A model generated the notes under the pieces. It did no database searches. It worked only from the letters and a program-made list of their open reading frames with translations, and was not told the origin of the DNA. A stretch of 64,000 nt of DNA from Leptospira congkakensis (GTDB taxonomy: Bacteria; Spirochaetota; Leptospiria; Leptospirales; Leptospiraceae), in NCBI RefSeq assembly GCF_004770265.1, contig NZ_RQGQ01000009.1:273658-337657 (forward strand). Reading direction: 5' to 3'. The first letter of the stretch is position 1; the number at the start of each line of letters is the position of its first letter. A program made the translations under genes and the position numbers. This document shows, one piece after another, positions 39,128 to 49,257 of this stretch.

Positions 39128-40169
39128 ATCACTCTATAACAAGATTCTATTCTTGTTTATCTGTTCCCTCGGTTCACTCACACTCTCTTGTTCTTGGGAT
39201 CGTTTTGTCATCAGTCGTGTAAACGAAAGTACAGCTGTAAAAGCCAAAGCAGCAAAAGAACTTTTGAACAAGGATAAAATCACCATCGTCCTTACAGGAA
39301 CAGGTTCTCCACTTCCTTCGGAAAGCATTCAGAATTCTACAGCCATTTTTGTGAATGGTCAGTTTTTGTTATTTGACGCGGGTGACGGTGTTGCCATGGC
39401 AATGGAAAAGTTACACCTACCGGTTTCTGAAATCGGTGCTGTTTTTATTACCCATTTTCATTCGGATCATTTTGCAGACTTAGGAGAAGTGATTGATCGC
39501 AGTTGGTTACTTGGAAGACAAAAACCTCTTACTGTGTATGGGCCCAAAGGAATTACGGATCTTGTAAATGGATTTTTAAAGAGTTATCAATCGGAATATT
39601 ATTACCGCACAAAACATCATGGAGAGGCGGTTATGCCATCGCAGTGGAAAGGTGCCAAAACAAATGAGTTTTCTCCTAAATCAGATGGATCCTCTAGAAT
39701 TGTATATGAAAAAGATGGAGTTGTGGTTCATGCATTTTTTGTAAACCATGTGCCAGTGGAACCTGCTGTTGGTTACAGGGTTGAGTATAAGGGTAAATCT
39801 ATTGTGATTTCTGGAGATACTGCTGATTCGGAATTTTTAAAGAAACAATCCTCTGGTGTGGATTATTTGATTTCTGAAGTGATGAACAAATCCATGATTG
39901 CAAAAGTCGAAAAAGCTTACGAATCTATTGATCATGAGCGATTTAGAAAAATTATGAAAGATATTCAGTTGTATCATATTGATGCTACTGAACTCGGAAA
40001 TTTAGCGGAAGAAGCAAAAGTAAAAACTTTAGTATTAACCCATATGATTCCTTTTGTGAAAGGATATATCCAAACCAAAGCAATTTATAAAGATCCAATT
40101 CAGAAAGTGTATCATGGCGATTTGATCATTGGACACGATGGTAAAAGAATTGAAATTCCTTTACCATGA
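39108..40169 (+). CDS. Exported metallo-beta-lactamase-fold hydrolase (lipoprotein)
   Basis: About 353 residues from the ATG with GAAAGG upstream; the longer frame has no ribosome site. The signal peptide ends in LTLSC (C28), a lipobox. The zinc motif is HFHSDH (H116, H118, D120, H121), in an RNase Z-like layout with GTGSPLP and GDTADS. The RNase Z-like group also contains secreted MBL arylsulfatases, and being third in an operon with a sulfatase and FGE makes an ester hydrolase role plausible. That is inference. Confidence 0.85.
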   Translation: MKLNQTKSLYNKILFLFICSLGSLTLSCSWDRFVISRVNESTAVKAKAAKELLNKDKITIVLTGTGSPLPSESIQNSTAIFVNGQFLLFDAGDGVAMAMEKLHLPVSEIGAVFITHFHSDHFADLGEVIDRSWLLGRQKPLTVYGPKGITDLVNGFLKSYQSEYYYRTKHHGEAVMPSQWKGAKTNEFSPKSDGSSRIVYEKDGVVVHAFFVNHVPVEPAVGYRVEYKGKSIVISGDTADSEFLKKQSSGVDYLISEVMNKSMIAKVEKAYESIDHERFRKIMKDIQLYHIDATELGNLAEEAKVKTLVLTHMIPFVKGYIQTKAIYKDPIQKVYHGDLIIGHDGKRIEIPLP

Positions 40170-40210
40170 TTGATATAGGTTTGTAACTTCCTGGGTGATT
40201 GGCTCTAACA

Positions 40211-41323
40211 TTAAAACAAATAAGTAAACGTAGGGCCAATTTCCCAACCACGTAAACTAAGTGGATTGATTTCTGCTTCCGCATAGACCCCACCTGCTGT
40301 AATTCCAAAATACTTACTTAAAAATACAGTTACAGATCCTCTTACTTCCCATGCTGCAAGAATTGGATTTCGTCTCACATCAGATCGAAGAATTAAAAAC
40401 TTATATGGATTGTATTGTAATTTTAAACCAACATTTCCAAATTCTTTTTCTATTGAATTGTATAAGGGGAGAGCATAGGCACTTCCGAGTCCTTTGTAGG
40501 CCCATGCATTTCCGATTGCTTCCGGGTCAGATGGCAAAAGTAAGTTATCGGATCTTTGTGCAATTCCTACTGTGGAAAATACATTGGCATAAAACCTTGC
40601 ATCACGGTATTGGAAGTAAGGTTCAATTTCCCAGTTTTTGAAATAATTAAATTTGAAACCAAGTGAATAAATATTAATTTTCATACTGTCATTCACTTGG
40701 ATTTTTGGGAAGGCAACATAATGATTTGATACATTCGTTGTTTCTAATACATTGTTCCACTCATAATTTCCTGTTCTTAAAAACTGCCGAACGGAAAATA
40801 CTGCGGACACTAAATCAGAAATTTTTTGTGTATAATCAACTCGTATATTTCTAACCACATGTTCTGAAGATGAATCAAAGGATCGTATGGGAACTGCTCC
40901 TTGGTTCGCTGGGGACATTTTTAAGTCGATTGATGTATATCCATAAGCAAACAACCATTTGTCGTTAGCCAAAGTAAAAACGGTCCCTTGGTTGGTTCCA
41001 GATCCTTCGGAAGGAAAATTGGTTGTGCCTGCATTGGTCAGTCCTGTTTTTTTTCCAATTCCTGGATTGGTAAGCAGCCCGGTATTAGGATCTCGGTGAG
41101 CAAAGGGAATATTGGGATTGGTTTGGATTTCTGCCTTTCCGGCACCTGCATAGAAGAGAAGTCTCCATCTTTCCTTGTCGGCTGTTTCGTCCTCAGGTTT
41201 CGAATTTGGCGCCTCTGCCCTGGTTTGGGAGAGAATAGCGGGTTGTTCTTTTGTCGTAGATTGTGCCAAAAGAGGGGATATTGCGAATAGGGTAAGGGAT
41301 AGGCTCCATCGAATTAGTTTCAT
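40211..41323 (-). CDS. Putative beta-barrel outer-membrane protein
   Basis: About 370 residues from the ATG after GAGAG; an earlier ATG nine codons upstream precedes an odd hydrophilic stretch. The signal peptide ends near LLAQS. The mature chain has many alternating strands and ends in a C-terminal aromatic residue (GPTFTYLF), typical for insertion by BamA. Residues about 30-60 are hydrophilic. Between two sulfatase genes it could be an uptake pore for sulfated compounds, but nothing in the sequence proves this. Confidence 0.75.
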   Translation of the reverse strand: MKLIRWSLSLTLFAISPLLAQSTTKEQPAILSQTRAEAPNSKPEDETADKERWRLLFYAGAGKAEIQTNPNIPFAHRDPNTGLLTNPGIGKKTGLTNAGTTNFPSEGSGTNQGTVFTLANDKWLFAYGYTSIDLKMSPANQGAVPIRSFDSSSEHVVRNIRVDYTQKISDLVSAVFSVRQFLRTGNYEWNNVLETTNVSNHYVAFPKIQVNDSMKINIYSLGFKFNYFKNWEIEPYFQYRDARFYANVFSTVGIAQRSDNLLLPSDPEAIGNAWAYKGLGSAYALPLYNSIEKEFGNVGLKLQYNPYKFLILRSDVRRNPILAAWEVRGSVTVFLSKYFGITAGGVYAEAEINPLSLRGWEIGPTFTYLF

Positions 41324-41674
41324 TGGGTCTCTCGGTAGTGTTTTGGACACTGTTCTCTAAAGAGCCAAATTGGGTAGATTGAAATCTGTTATTACGAATA
41401 TAATTCCAATATATTGTATTTAATGCTTAGTTCCTAGATAGTAATTTATCTTTTTTTTTATCCACATTCTTTTCCTGCGAACCGATTCAACTAATTATAG
41501 TTAGTTTATCTTGCTTCTTGAATGAATCCTGTGAATGGTTTCATTTCTAACGAGTGACAGATGATTGATTATACAATTCGGACAATGTACTGGGTTTAAA
41601 TGGAAAGGTTCCGTTCTTTGGTTCACAAAACTATGTTTATTCCTTAACCTTGGGTTTGTTTGATAAGGAATTGT
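41324..41674. other. Divergent intergenic region
   Basis: About 350 bases between the barrel protein gene (minus) and the alkylsulfatase gene (plus). It must hold both promoters. I see no open frame of credible length and no clear riboswitch. TGATAAGGA immediately before the alkylsulfatase ATG is its ribosome site. Confidence 0.5.
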
Positions 41675-43441
41675 ATGAAAATTAAATCCTTAATCCTCTG
41701 TTTTTTTTTAATCCTACTGGTCTATTGTCATTCTACAAAATCAAAAACTGCTGTAAATGATTCCGGTCATGTCCATTTAGAAGAGTTTAATGCCGAGTTT
41801 GAAAAAAAAATTTATGAAGTGGCACCAGGAGTTTATTCCGCAGTTGGCTATGGAATCGCCAACTCAATCTTACTTGTTGGGAAAGATGGCCTCATCATCA
41901 TTGATACGTTAGACGAGTTAAAGGCATCCAAACAAGTTTTAGAAGATTTTCGAAAAATTTCTTCGTTGCCAATCAAAGCAATCATTTACACACATAGCCA
42001 CCCTGATCATATTTTTGGTTCCGAGTCATTTGTTACGGATGGATCACCGGAAGTGTATGCACACGAGAGTTTACTTCCTACGGTTCAGAAATTAGCAAGT
42101 GAAACCACTCCCATCATTGGAACGAGGAGTGCTCGGATGTTTGGAAATTATTTAGAAAAAAGTGACTTGGTCAATGTAGGGATAGGGCCTTACCAAGGTT
42201 ATAATGCTGATACAAAATTAGATTTTGTTCCTCCAACAAAAACGTTTCGAGACAGTCTTGATATCGAAGTTTCAGGAATAAGACTGAGACTGATCCATGC
42301 TCCAGGTGAAACGGACGATCAAATTTATATTTATCATCCAGAAAAAAATATCTTATTTGTCGGTGATAATATTTATAAAGCATTCCCCAATTTATATACG
42401 ATTCGTGGAACTTGGTTTCGGAGTTTGAAACATTGGTACGAGTCGCTGGATATCATCCGAAATTTAAAACCGGACCACCTGGTTCCTAGTCACGGAAAAC
42501 CCATCTCAGGTAAATCAAATATTTATGATATAGTAACTGATTATCGAGATACCGTACAATTTGTACACGATCAGTCGCTGCGTGGTATCAATGCAGGTTA
42601 CCATCCGGATGACTTGGTACAATTGATCCAACTCCCAGAACATCTAAAAAAATCTCCTTATCTTAAAGAAATTTATGGAAAAGTGTCTTGGTCGGTTCGT
42701 TCGGCATTTACTGGAAATTTGGGTTGGTATAGTGGAGATTCCGCGGAATTACAACCCTTGGATCGAAAGGTTTATGCTGACTTGATTGTAGATTTAGCTG
42801 GTGGAAGTGAAAATTTACTTAAGTATACAAAAAGTAAACTTCAATCAAAAGAATATCAAACAGTATTAACACTTTCTGGTTACCTTCTTCGGAATGATCC
42901 AAAGTTAACGGATGTCATTCCTTTGCGAATAGAAGCGCTGGAAAAATTGGGTGCGTCTGAATCAAATGCCAATGCAAAACATTATTATCTAACGGAAGCT
43001 TTCGAATTACGAAATCAGTTTGTTGCCAAAATTAAAGTAAGACCAAGTCCGGCTTTGTTAAGACGTTATCCTGTAAAAGTAATTTTAAGCAGTTTTGTAA
43101 CGAATTTGGATCCGAAATTAAGCGTAAATACAGACGAAAAAGTCGGATTTGTGTTTCTTGATACGAAAGAATCATATTCCATCCACGTAAGAAAAGGGGT
43201 AGCAGAAGTGATTCCTGGTTTACTCACAGATGCGAATTTGATTGTAGAGCTTGATTCTCAAGATTGGAAAGAAATGTTAACTCGGTTGAAGTCACCAGCA
43301 ACAACACTCCTTAAATTTCGATTTAAAAAAGGGAACTTGTTGTCTTTTACTCAGTTTCTAAAGAAGTTTTCACCGAAGGAACAAATCCTGACGTTACAGA
43401 TTCCTACCGAAGCCTATCACCTTAAAGCCCAAAGCAGGTAA
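41675..43441 (+). CDS. SdsA-type alkyl/aryl sulfatase, lipoprotein
   Basis: About 588 residues from the ATG after AAGGA. The signal peptide ends in LLVYC (C18). Residues about 45-275 are a metallo-beta-lactamase domain with HSHPDH (H107, H109, D111, H112) and HAPGETDDQI. The middle is the helical dimerisation domain (SVRSAFTGNLGWYSGD) and the last 120 residues are the SCP2-like domain that binds the alkyl chain. This is the SdsA1/BDS1 architecture, which hydrolyses primary alkyl sulfates such as SDS. It complements the type I sulfatase operon nearby. Confidence 0.9.
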   Translation: MKIKSLILCFFLILLVYCHSTKSKTAVNDSGHVHLEEFNAEFEKKIYEVAPGVYSAVGYGIANSILLVGKDGLIIIDTLDELKASKQVLEDFRKISSLPIKAIIYTHSHPDHIFGSESFVTDGSPEVYAHESLLPTVQKLASETTPIIGTRSARMFGNYLEKSDLVNVGIGPYQGYNADTKLDFVPPTKTFRDSLDIEVSGIRLRLIHAPGETDDQIYIYHPEKNILFVGDNIYKAFPNLYTIRGTWFRSLKHWYESLDIIRNLKPDHLVPSHGKPISGKSNIYDIVTDYRDTVQFVHDQSLRGINAGYHPDDLVQLIQLPEHLKKSPYLKEIYGKVSWSVRSAFTGNLGWYSGDSAELQPLDRKVYADLIVDLAGGSENLLKYTKSKLQSKEYQTVLTLSGYLLRNDPKLTDVIPLRIEALEKLGASESNANAKHYYLTEAFELRNQFVAKIKVRPSPALLRRYPVKVILSSFVTNLDPKLSVNTDEKVGFVFLDTKESYSIHVRKGVAEVIPGLLTDANLIVELDSQDWKEMLTRLKSPATTLLKFRFKKGNLLSFTQFLKKFSPKEQILTLQIPTEAYHLKAQSR

Positions 43442-43442
43442 A

Positions 43443-43766
43443 TCTAGTTCATCTAACGGAGGAAATTCATCTTTCCTCCCAAAATTCACAAAAGTAGTCT
43501 ATACACCTCCATCTAAGAACCTAACACCTCTAGAAAATGAACTCATAAGGAGAGAATATACACTTAAAACTCTTAGAATTCTAAATACTTTATTCCCCAA
43601 AAACTGTAATTGTCCTCAATCTTCTAAAGAACCCAAGCTTAATTTTCTCAAAGTAAAAGGTAGGGAATCTATTGGGAGGTGCTCTCACTGCCATAAGCAG
43701 ATCAGCCTTACTTCAAAAACACCATTCCATAACATTAAGTTACCTCTAGCCTATATATCTTACATA
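43443..43766 (+). pseudogene. N-terminal part of the transposase, open but without a start codon
   Basis: This stretch is open in the same frame as the transposase that follows and encodes its expected N-terminal zinc ribbon (CNCPQ and CSHCHKQ). The frame is open from just after a TGA inside the alkylsulfatase gene, yet contains no ATG, GTG or TTG. The natural start may have been near ENELIRREYTLKTL. Either a rare start is used or the gene is inactive. Confidence 0.6.
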
Positions 43767-44576
43767 ATGCAGGATCAAATACTGCAATATCCCAAGGTGA
43801 TGACTTCTAAGGAGATCTCTAGGAAACTAAATTTATCCTACAAGAGTTCTTATTTTCTAAAGAAAAGAATCCAGGTTCTATTCTCTATCCTAAATGAGTC
43901 CCTTCAAAAACAGCTCTATAATGAATTACAAGAGGCTACTAAGGACTTCAGGCTACCGAAGGAGGGAAACCTCACTAAAGCCCTTAAAAACAAGCCTCTA
44001 GCTGTTGCAGATACAGTTATTTTATACTCCTCATCTCTAAAAGCCAATAAGCATAGATCCCGAAGATACAAAACTGGATCAGCTTCAATCTACTTAAGTA
44101 ATGCGTTAGGAGGGGAGCAGAAAGGCACAATGGTCCATACTATTGGGATTAATCATGGTATGACCTTTTACAAATCTATTCCCTTGAATAATCAGAAGTA
44201 TCTAGGGAAGGACTTAGATGAGAAAATCCCAAGGTATGTGCCTTTATTCACAGATGAGTATTATACATTCATCTGGGACAGACCTAACCATCGGATGGTG
44301 AATCATTCTAAAAAATCAAAAGACCCTAGATATAACTTAAGTAGAGAAAGATGGATCACGAAGGATGGTGTAACATCTAATAGTGCAGAAGCTCGAAACA
44401 ATATCCTTAAGCAAAGTTTCCGAAGTTATGGATACATAAGTCCACAATGGTCGCAATTATACCTGAATGAGATCAGCTTTCTAGGCAATGTAAGGTTCGA
44501 TGAGGAGCTTAGAGGCTTACTTCTAGGAAGAGAAGCTGTGGGTGAAGGTGATAGGTGCTTTCCTACCAATCAATAG
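43767..44576 (+). CDS. IS1595-family (ISXO2-like) transposase
   Basis: 269 residues from the first ATG. The C-terminal half fits the ISXO2-like DDE domain: [41 protein letters not shown] and [17 protein letters not shown]. The first acidic site reads VADTVI rather than the usual VDE. I find no terminal inverted repeats: one side abuts the alkylsulfatase stop and the other overlaps the end of the convergent SDR gene by 14 bases. Codon choice (many AGG, CTA, CCT) differs from its neighbours. Probably an immobile relic. Confidence 0.75.
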   Translation: MQDQILQYPKVMTSKEISRKLNLSYKSSYFLKKRIQVLFSILNESLQKQLYNELQEATKDFRLPKEGNLTKALKNKPLAVADTVILYSSSLKANKHRSRRYKTGSASIYLSNALGGEQKGTMVHTIGINHGMTFYKSIPLNNQKYLGKDLDEKIPRYVPLFTDEYYTFIWDRPNHRMVNHSKKSKDPRYNLSRERWITKDGVTSNSAEARNNILKQSFRSYGYISPQWSQLYLNEISFLGNVRFDEELRGLLLGREAVGEGDRCFPTNQ

Positions 44577-46083
44577 GGAAGTAATCTTTTAAAAATTTTC
44601 CAATCCAGTGTTTCCCTGTATTGATGCCGTCAAACAGGGGATCAATGACTCTCGCAGCGCCATCAACAATGTCCAGTGGAGGTTGGAAATCATGAAGGTC
44701 TTGTTTTCTTTTTGCAAGTTCAACGGGATCTTCATCTGTCACCCATCCAGTGTCCACAGCATTCATAAAGATCCCATCTTTTGCAAAATCTTCTGCTGAG
44801 GTATGAGTCATCATATTCAGGGCAGCTTTGGCCATATTTGTATGTGGGTGACGGTCTTCTTTTTTAAACCTATGGAATTTTCCTTCCATTGCGGAAACAT
44901 TGATGATATGTTTTTTTCCCGTATTGTCTTTCCGCATAATTCCAACAAGTCGGTTACAAAGTACGAAGGGTGCCACTGCATTTACTAACTGAACTTCTAA
45001 CATTTCTGAAGTATTGATTTCTCCAAGTTTTAGTCGCCAACTGTTTGTTTTGCGAAGGTCAACTTGTTGTAAATCAGCATCCAATTCCCCTTCTGGGAAT
45101 ACAGCTTCTAGTTCGTGGGAATTATCATGTGAATAGGGAATTTGGGATAAGGCAGCAGAAGAACGAATTCCAACACCCGGTGTTTTGTGATTCCAACTCA
45201 CAGCAAGGGCTGTAGCAGTGTCTTTCATTTCTGAATCAGACCTGTAAGAATCTAATTCTTGTTTACAATGTTGATAGAAATTAAGCAATTTTTGTGCATC
45301 CATTGGCAATTCAGAAAGACTTAGTTTTTCTGTATCAAGAAGATGACTATAAAAACCAGGAGGTCGTCTTACCGTTTGGGCTGCATTGTTGATGAGAATG
45401 TCTAAACGCTCTAAATGATTTTCTAAAAATTTACAAAAAATTTCTACACTAGGTGTGTGTCGTAAATCTAGTCCAAAAATCTGTAACCGATCTTTCCACA
45501 AATGAAAATCTGTTTCTTTAGAAAAGCGAATTGCGGAATCATTTGGGAATCTTGTTGTAGCAATGACTCGAGCACCGGCACGTAACAAAAGCAAGGTGGC
45601 CTGATATCCGATTTTTAACCGAGAGCCAGTGATGATTGCTACCGTCCCTTTTAGATCTGTTGTTTGAAATCTTTTTGAATAATTGAGTTCCGCACAATTC
45701 GGACACATTGAGTCATAAAAAAAATGAAGTTTTGTAAACGGAGTTTTACAGATATAACAAGGTTTGGGATTTGAAAGTTCTTCTGCTTTGTCCCAAGACC
45801 ATCCAGCTGAATTGGAAATTTGTAGTGGAGCTTTGAAAACAGCCGTTTCTCTCGCCCGCCTGATTCCTGTTAGTGCTGTTTTTTGTTTTTCTTGAATTTT
45901 AAGAGTTTGTTTTTTTTCTACTCGAACTGTGCGGTTTCTTCTCCGCACTTCATTACGATCTGGGCGAGAAATTTTCCCACAAAGGATCATGAGTTCCAAT
46001 CGTTTTTCTTCGGAGATGGTTACAAGTTCCTTTGGGGAATCCAAAAGAGTTTTTAAATCCTGTAACAAAGAATCGATGTCCAT
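44563..46083 (-). CDS. Short-chain dehydrogenase with N-terminal zinc ribbon
   Basis: 506 residues. An Arg/Lys-rich N-terminus is followed by a zinc ribbon (CYICKTPF and CPNC, about 112-135) and a Rossmann SDR domain from about residue 142 ([20 protein letters not shown]). The usual YxxxK catalytic motif reads TNMAK in [13 protein letters not shown], so the tyrosine is missing. I believe this is shared by a family of long SDR proteins also seen in eukaryotes, but I cannot check. The substrate is unknown. The C-terminus overlaps the transposase end by 14 bases. Confidence 0.8.
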   Translation of the reverse strand: MDIDSLLQDLKTLLDSPKELVTISEEKRLELMILCGKISRPDRNEVRRRNRTVRVEKKQTLKIQEKQKTALTGIRRARETAVFKAPLQISNSAGWSWDKAEELSNPKPCYICKTPFTKLHFFYDSMCPNCAELNYSKRFQTTDLKGTVAIITGSRLKIGYQATLLLLRAGARVIATTRFPNDSAIRFSKETDFHLWKDRLQIFGLDLRHTPSVEIFCKFLENHLERLDILINNAAQTVRRPPGFYSHLLDTEKLSLSELPMDAQKLLNFYQHCKQELDSYRSDSEMKDTATALAVSWNHKTPGVGIRSSAALSQIPYSHDNSHELEAVFPEGELDADLQQVDLRKTNSWRLKLGEINTSEMLEVQLVNAVAPFVLCNRLVGIMRKDNTGKKHIINVSAMEGKFHRFKKEDRHPHTNMAKAALNMMTHTSAEDFAKDGIFMNAVDTGWVTDEDPVELAKRKQDLHDFQPPLDIVDGAARVIDPLFDGINTGKHWIGKFLKDYFPIDW

Positions 46084-46153
46084 AAAACCAGAGTTTTGGT
46101 TTGGGATGGCGAATCAAGTATCTAATCAGACGTTTTCAATGGAGAGGTAATGA

Positions 46154-47278
46154 CTATTTTTTAAGTGCGGAAAGTAAATTGAATTCCACAAGGATGCTCC
46201 ATGGCCTTTTGCTTTGCCCGATTCGAACTGGTTTCAGGATTCTTGCAGTATTTGATTTGTCGATAAAGGTGAAACTTTCACCTTTTTGAACAGCTCGTTT
46301 TGCATCCTCAGTTAGAAGTTCTGCCGGGGTTCCTAAAAATTCAATTTCTGGGTGGGAGGCAAAATTGCCATCGTATGTGATGAGTGATGTCCTTCCAAAT
46401 CCGAATAATTTTTTCGGTGAAAGTTCTGATTGTAATTGTTCCAGTGAAAAGTCTGCTCCTAAGATACCTGCAAATTTGGAATGTAAAAATAAGTTGGTCA
46501 TAAGACTTGTCATCTTTACTGTTTTACCCTCGATTGGATAATCATAAGGTTCCATCATTACATCTTCGCCTAAATCGCGGGGGAGAGTATACCATCCATC
46601 TTCACCGACTGTATCATATCCTTGCAAAGGTTCTATCGAAATCCTTCCTGTATGTCTATGGCAGTAGGGAACAAATCTACCTTTAGAATCGTGACCTTCT
46701 TTATTTGCGTATTCTGCATCCATCGAATCAATTACGTTTGGTTCGCAACAGATTGCATATGCAAGTTGTTGTTCATTTTGAATTAAGTATTCTTGTAAGA
46801 TTAGAAGTAGATGTTCTCGTTTCATTCCAATATTAGCATGGACTAAACTTTGGATTAAAAATTTCAAACCATAGAGTGAGGTAGCCATAATGTAAAATTT
46901 AGATTCAAGTTCTTTGGCAATATTGTTAGTCCAAAGTTCTGCATAGTCTAGGATTGATTGTTTTTCCATCTCAAAAACATCTTCGTTTGCAGATGAATTT
47001 TCTATATTGATGCGAGATAAAATTCCCGAGATTTTTTTTGTGGCTTCAGATGTTTGAAAAGACAACTTTGTCACTTCATTGGCTACAATTTCGAATCCTC
47101 GTCCATGTTCTCCAGCTCTTGCGGCTTCAATCGAAGCATTTAAGGCAAGCAGGTTTGTTTGTTTTGCAACTTGTTGGATCGATGCTGCTACAGAACCAAT
47201 TTCTTTTGATCTTTCTCCAAATGAATCGATAAGATCTTTAAGTTTTCGCATTCCTAAATTTGAATAACTGTCTTCCAT
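46154..47278 (-). CDS. Soluble chemoreceptor with N-terminal signalling tip and C-terminal dCache sensor
   Basis: 374 residues with no membrane segment or signal peptide. Residues about 20-90 are the MCP signalling tip ([18 protein letters not shown] then [13 protein letters not shown]), which binds CheA/CheW. Residues about 120-370 look like a double Cache (PDC) sensor: [34 protein letters not shown] and [12 protein letters not shown]. The order is reversed from normal receptors and the sensor would be in the cytosol. The hairpin arms are very short. ATG choice looks right, since the upstream region is not coding. Confidence 0.8.
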   Translation of the reverse strand: MEDSYSNLGMRKLKDLIDSFGERSKEIGSVAASIQQVAKQTNLLALNASIEAARAGEHGRGFEIVANEVTKLSFQTSEATKKISGILSRINIENSSANEDVFEMEKQSILDYAELWTNNIAKELESKFYIMATSLYGLKFLIQSLVHANIGMKREHLLLILQEYLIQNEQQLAYAICCEPNVIDSMDAEYANKEGHDSKGRFVPYCHRHTGRISIEPLQGYDTVGEDGWYTLPRDLGEDVMMEPYDYPIEGKTVKMTSLMTNLFLHSKFAGILGADFSLEQLQSELSPKKLFGFGRTSLITYDGNFASHPEIEFLGTPAELLTEDAKRAVQKGESFTFIDKSNTARILKPVRIGQSKRPWSILVEFNLLSALKK

Positions 47279-47340
47279 ATCTTATCCTTATTGTTCGAAA
47301 CATGATTCATCTATTTATAGTATCGGATATTATGATTCTG

Positions 47341-49143
47341 CTATTGATATCCCGCTTGTTGTAATCGAAATAGTTTTTCATATTTTCCTTTATTTAAAAG
47401 GAGGTCTTCATGGCTTCCCCATTCCGTTTTTTTTCCCTGTTCGAGTACTAAAATTTGGTCAGCCATTCGCACTGTGGAAAAACGATGGGAAATTAGGATT
47501 ACAGTTTTTCCTTGTGTATGTTCTCTAAAGTGTTCAAAAACTTTCATTTCTGCTTCAGCATCAATGGCAGATGTAGGTTCATCTAAGATTAAAATATCCG
47601 CATTGGATCTCATAAAGGCACGAGCAAGAGCCACTTTTTGCCATTGTCCACCAGACAATTCTCGACCGTCTTTAAACCATTTTCCAAGTCTAGTTTCATA
47701 TCCATTTTCCAAATTTGTTACAAATTCATGCGCCATGCCTAATTTTGCTGCAGGTATCCATTCTGCTTCTGATTGATTTTTTAACACATCGCCCATTCCA
47801 ATGTTCTCACCCACTTTGAATTGATACTGAACAAAGTTTTGAAAAATGACTCCAAACCTTCTACGTAAAGTTTCTTCGTCCCAATCTTCTAAGTTGATTC
47901 CATCTAAATAAATATTTCCAGATGTAGGTGAATACAAACGAGTTAGGAGTTTGATAAGAGTTGTTTTTCCTGATCCATTTTCCCCGACGATGGCAAGTTT
48001 CTCTTCCGGTTTTAATTCAAAACTAACATTGGATAATGAAGGTTGTTTGGAACCTGGATATTGAAAAGAAACAGAATCAAAAACAATTCCTAATCTTTGG
48101 TGATTACCTTTGGCAGTTCCGTATTGTTTTAGGATGGGTAAATCCAGAAACTCCATTAGGTTTTCTATATATAAATGGTCTTCATAAATTCCACCAAAGG
48201 CAGAAAGTGCATTGGAGAATGTGTTTTGTCCCTGTCTAAAGATAACTAGATACATAGTCATTTCACCCAATGAAATTTTATGTAATAAAGCAAGACATAC
48301 AATCCAGATATAGGAACCGTAAAATGCAAATTGACTGAGTAATCCGAGAAGGAAACTAAAAAAACCTTTATAGATGGTTAGTTTTCTATCTTCGTTATAT
48401 ATTCTTTGAAAGTTATCTTTGTATCTATTTAAAAATTCTTTTCCTAAATTAAAAAGTAAAATTTCTTTTGCATTATCTTCTCTTGCCATAAGAGTTTCAA
48501 GATACACTTGTTCTCTTGTCTCTTTTGCTTTCCATCGAAACAAACGAAAACTATGACTAGAAAACTTTGTTTCGGCAATAAAAGAAGGGATAGCCGCAAT
48601 CACTAAAATAAAAGAAGCAAGTGGTGAAAGTTTGATAAGAAGTCCAAAAAAACTTATAATGGTGACGGAGGATTGAGTTATCGTGAAAAAACGTGTCACC
48701 ATCGAAAGAGGTTTTGAAGAAGCCTCTGTTCTGGCTTGAGTCATTTTATCGTATGTTTCGGAATCTTCGAAATGAGTGAGTTCTAAACGAATGGCTTTGG
48801 ATAAAATTCTTTCGTTAACTTCTTGCCCTAATCGAATGCGAAGCAAAGTATAAGAGACATTATATAATTTTTGTGAACCAAAAAATAGGATCGTTAGTAT
48901 ACCTTCGACATAAACTAACTGAACTGCATCTGATTGTAATAATTGATTCCATTCACTTGGTTGTGAGTTTGTGAGAAGAATGGAATCGATGATTAGTTTT
49001 CCTATCCAAACGAGTAATGAAGGAAATAGGCCATTGGCAATGGTCAGGATAGAGATAAATGCGGTTAAAAAAGGAGAGCTCTTATATGCCAAATCAAAAG
49101 CAATTCTCGAGGTTTTCAAAATCCTTTTTAAGATATCGAACAT
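47341..49143 (-). CDS. ABC transporter, fused permease and ATPase (exporter type)
   Basis: 600 residues. Residues 1-310 hold about six membrane segments of a type IV (exporter) ABC domain. The nucleotide-binding domain follows: Walker A GENGSGKTT (387-395), signature LSGGQWQKVALARAF, Walker B ILILDEPTSAIDAE and the switch His in LISHR. It works as a homodimer or with an unlinked partner. The substrate, such as a lipid, peptide or drug, is not readable. It lies in the same direction as the soluble receptor gene, 62 bases upstream. Confidence 0.9.
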   Translation of the reverse strand: MFDILKRILKTSRIAFDLAYKSSPFLTAFISILTIANGLFPSLLVWIGKLIIDSILLTNSQPSEWNQLLQSDAVQLVYVEGILTILFFGSQKLYNVSYTLLRIRLGQEVNERILSKAIRLELTHFEDSETYDKMTQARTEASSKPLSMVTRFFTITQSSVTIISFFGLLIKLSPLASFILVIAAIPSFIAETKFSSHSFRLFRWKAKETREQVYLETLMAREDNAKEILLFNLGKEFLNRYKDNFQRIYNEDRKLTIYKGFFSFLLGLLSQFAFYGSYIWIVCLALLHKISLGEMTMYLVIFRQGQNTFSNALSAFGGIYEDHLYIENLMEFLDLPILKQYGTAKGNHQRLGIVFDSVSFQYPGSKQPSLSNVSFELKPEEKLAIVGENGSGKTTLIKLLTRLYSPTSGNIYLDGINLEDWDEETLRRRFGVIFQNFVQYQFKVGENIGMGDVLKNQSEAEWIPAAKLGMAHEFVTNLENGYETRLGKWFKDGRELSGGQWQKVALARAFMRSNADILILDEPTSAIDAEAEMKVFEHFREHTQGKTVILISHRFSTVRMADQILVLEQGKKTEWGSHEDLLLNKGKYEKLFRLQQAGYQ

Positions 49144-49257
49144 ACTAGTTAGATTGTTTTTGTCATTTGTTTTCGATAGCTTTTTTTAGATCGAATCAAT
49201 GGTTGGATGGGGAAATCCTGATTGCTCTCTCTGTTTGAAATTTGATGATCTCAATAT

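Noticed and set aside
43443..44576. Prophage or genomic island around the transposase
   Set aside because: No phage structural, integrase or lysis genes are present; the flanking genes look like ordinary chromosomal genes.
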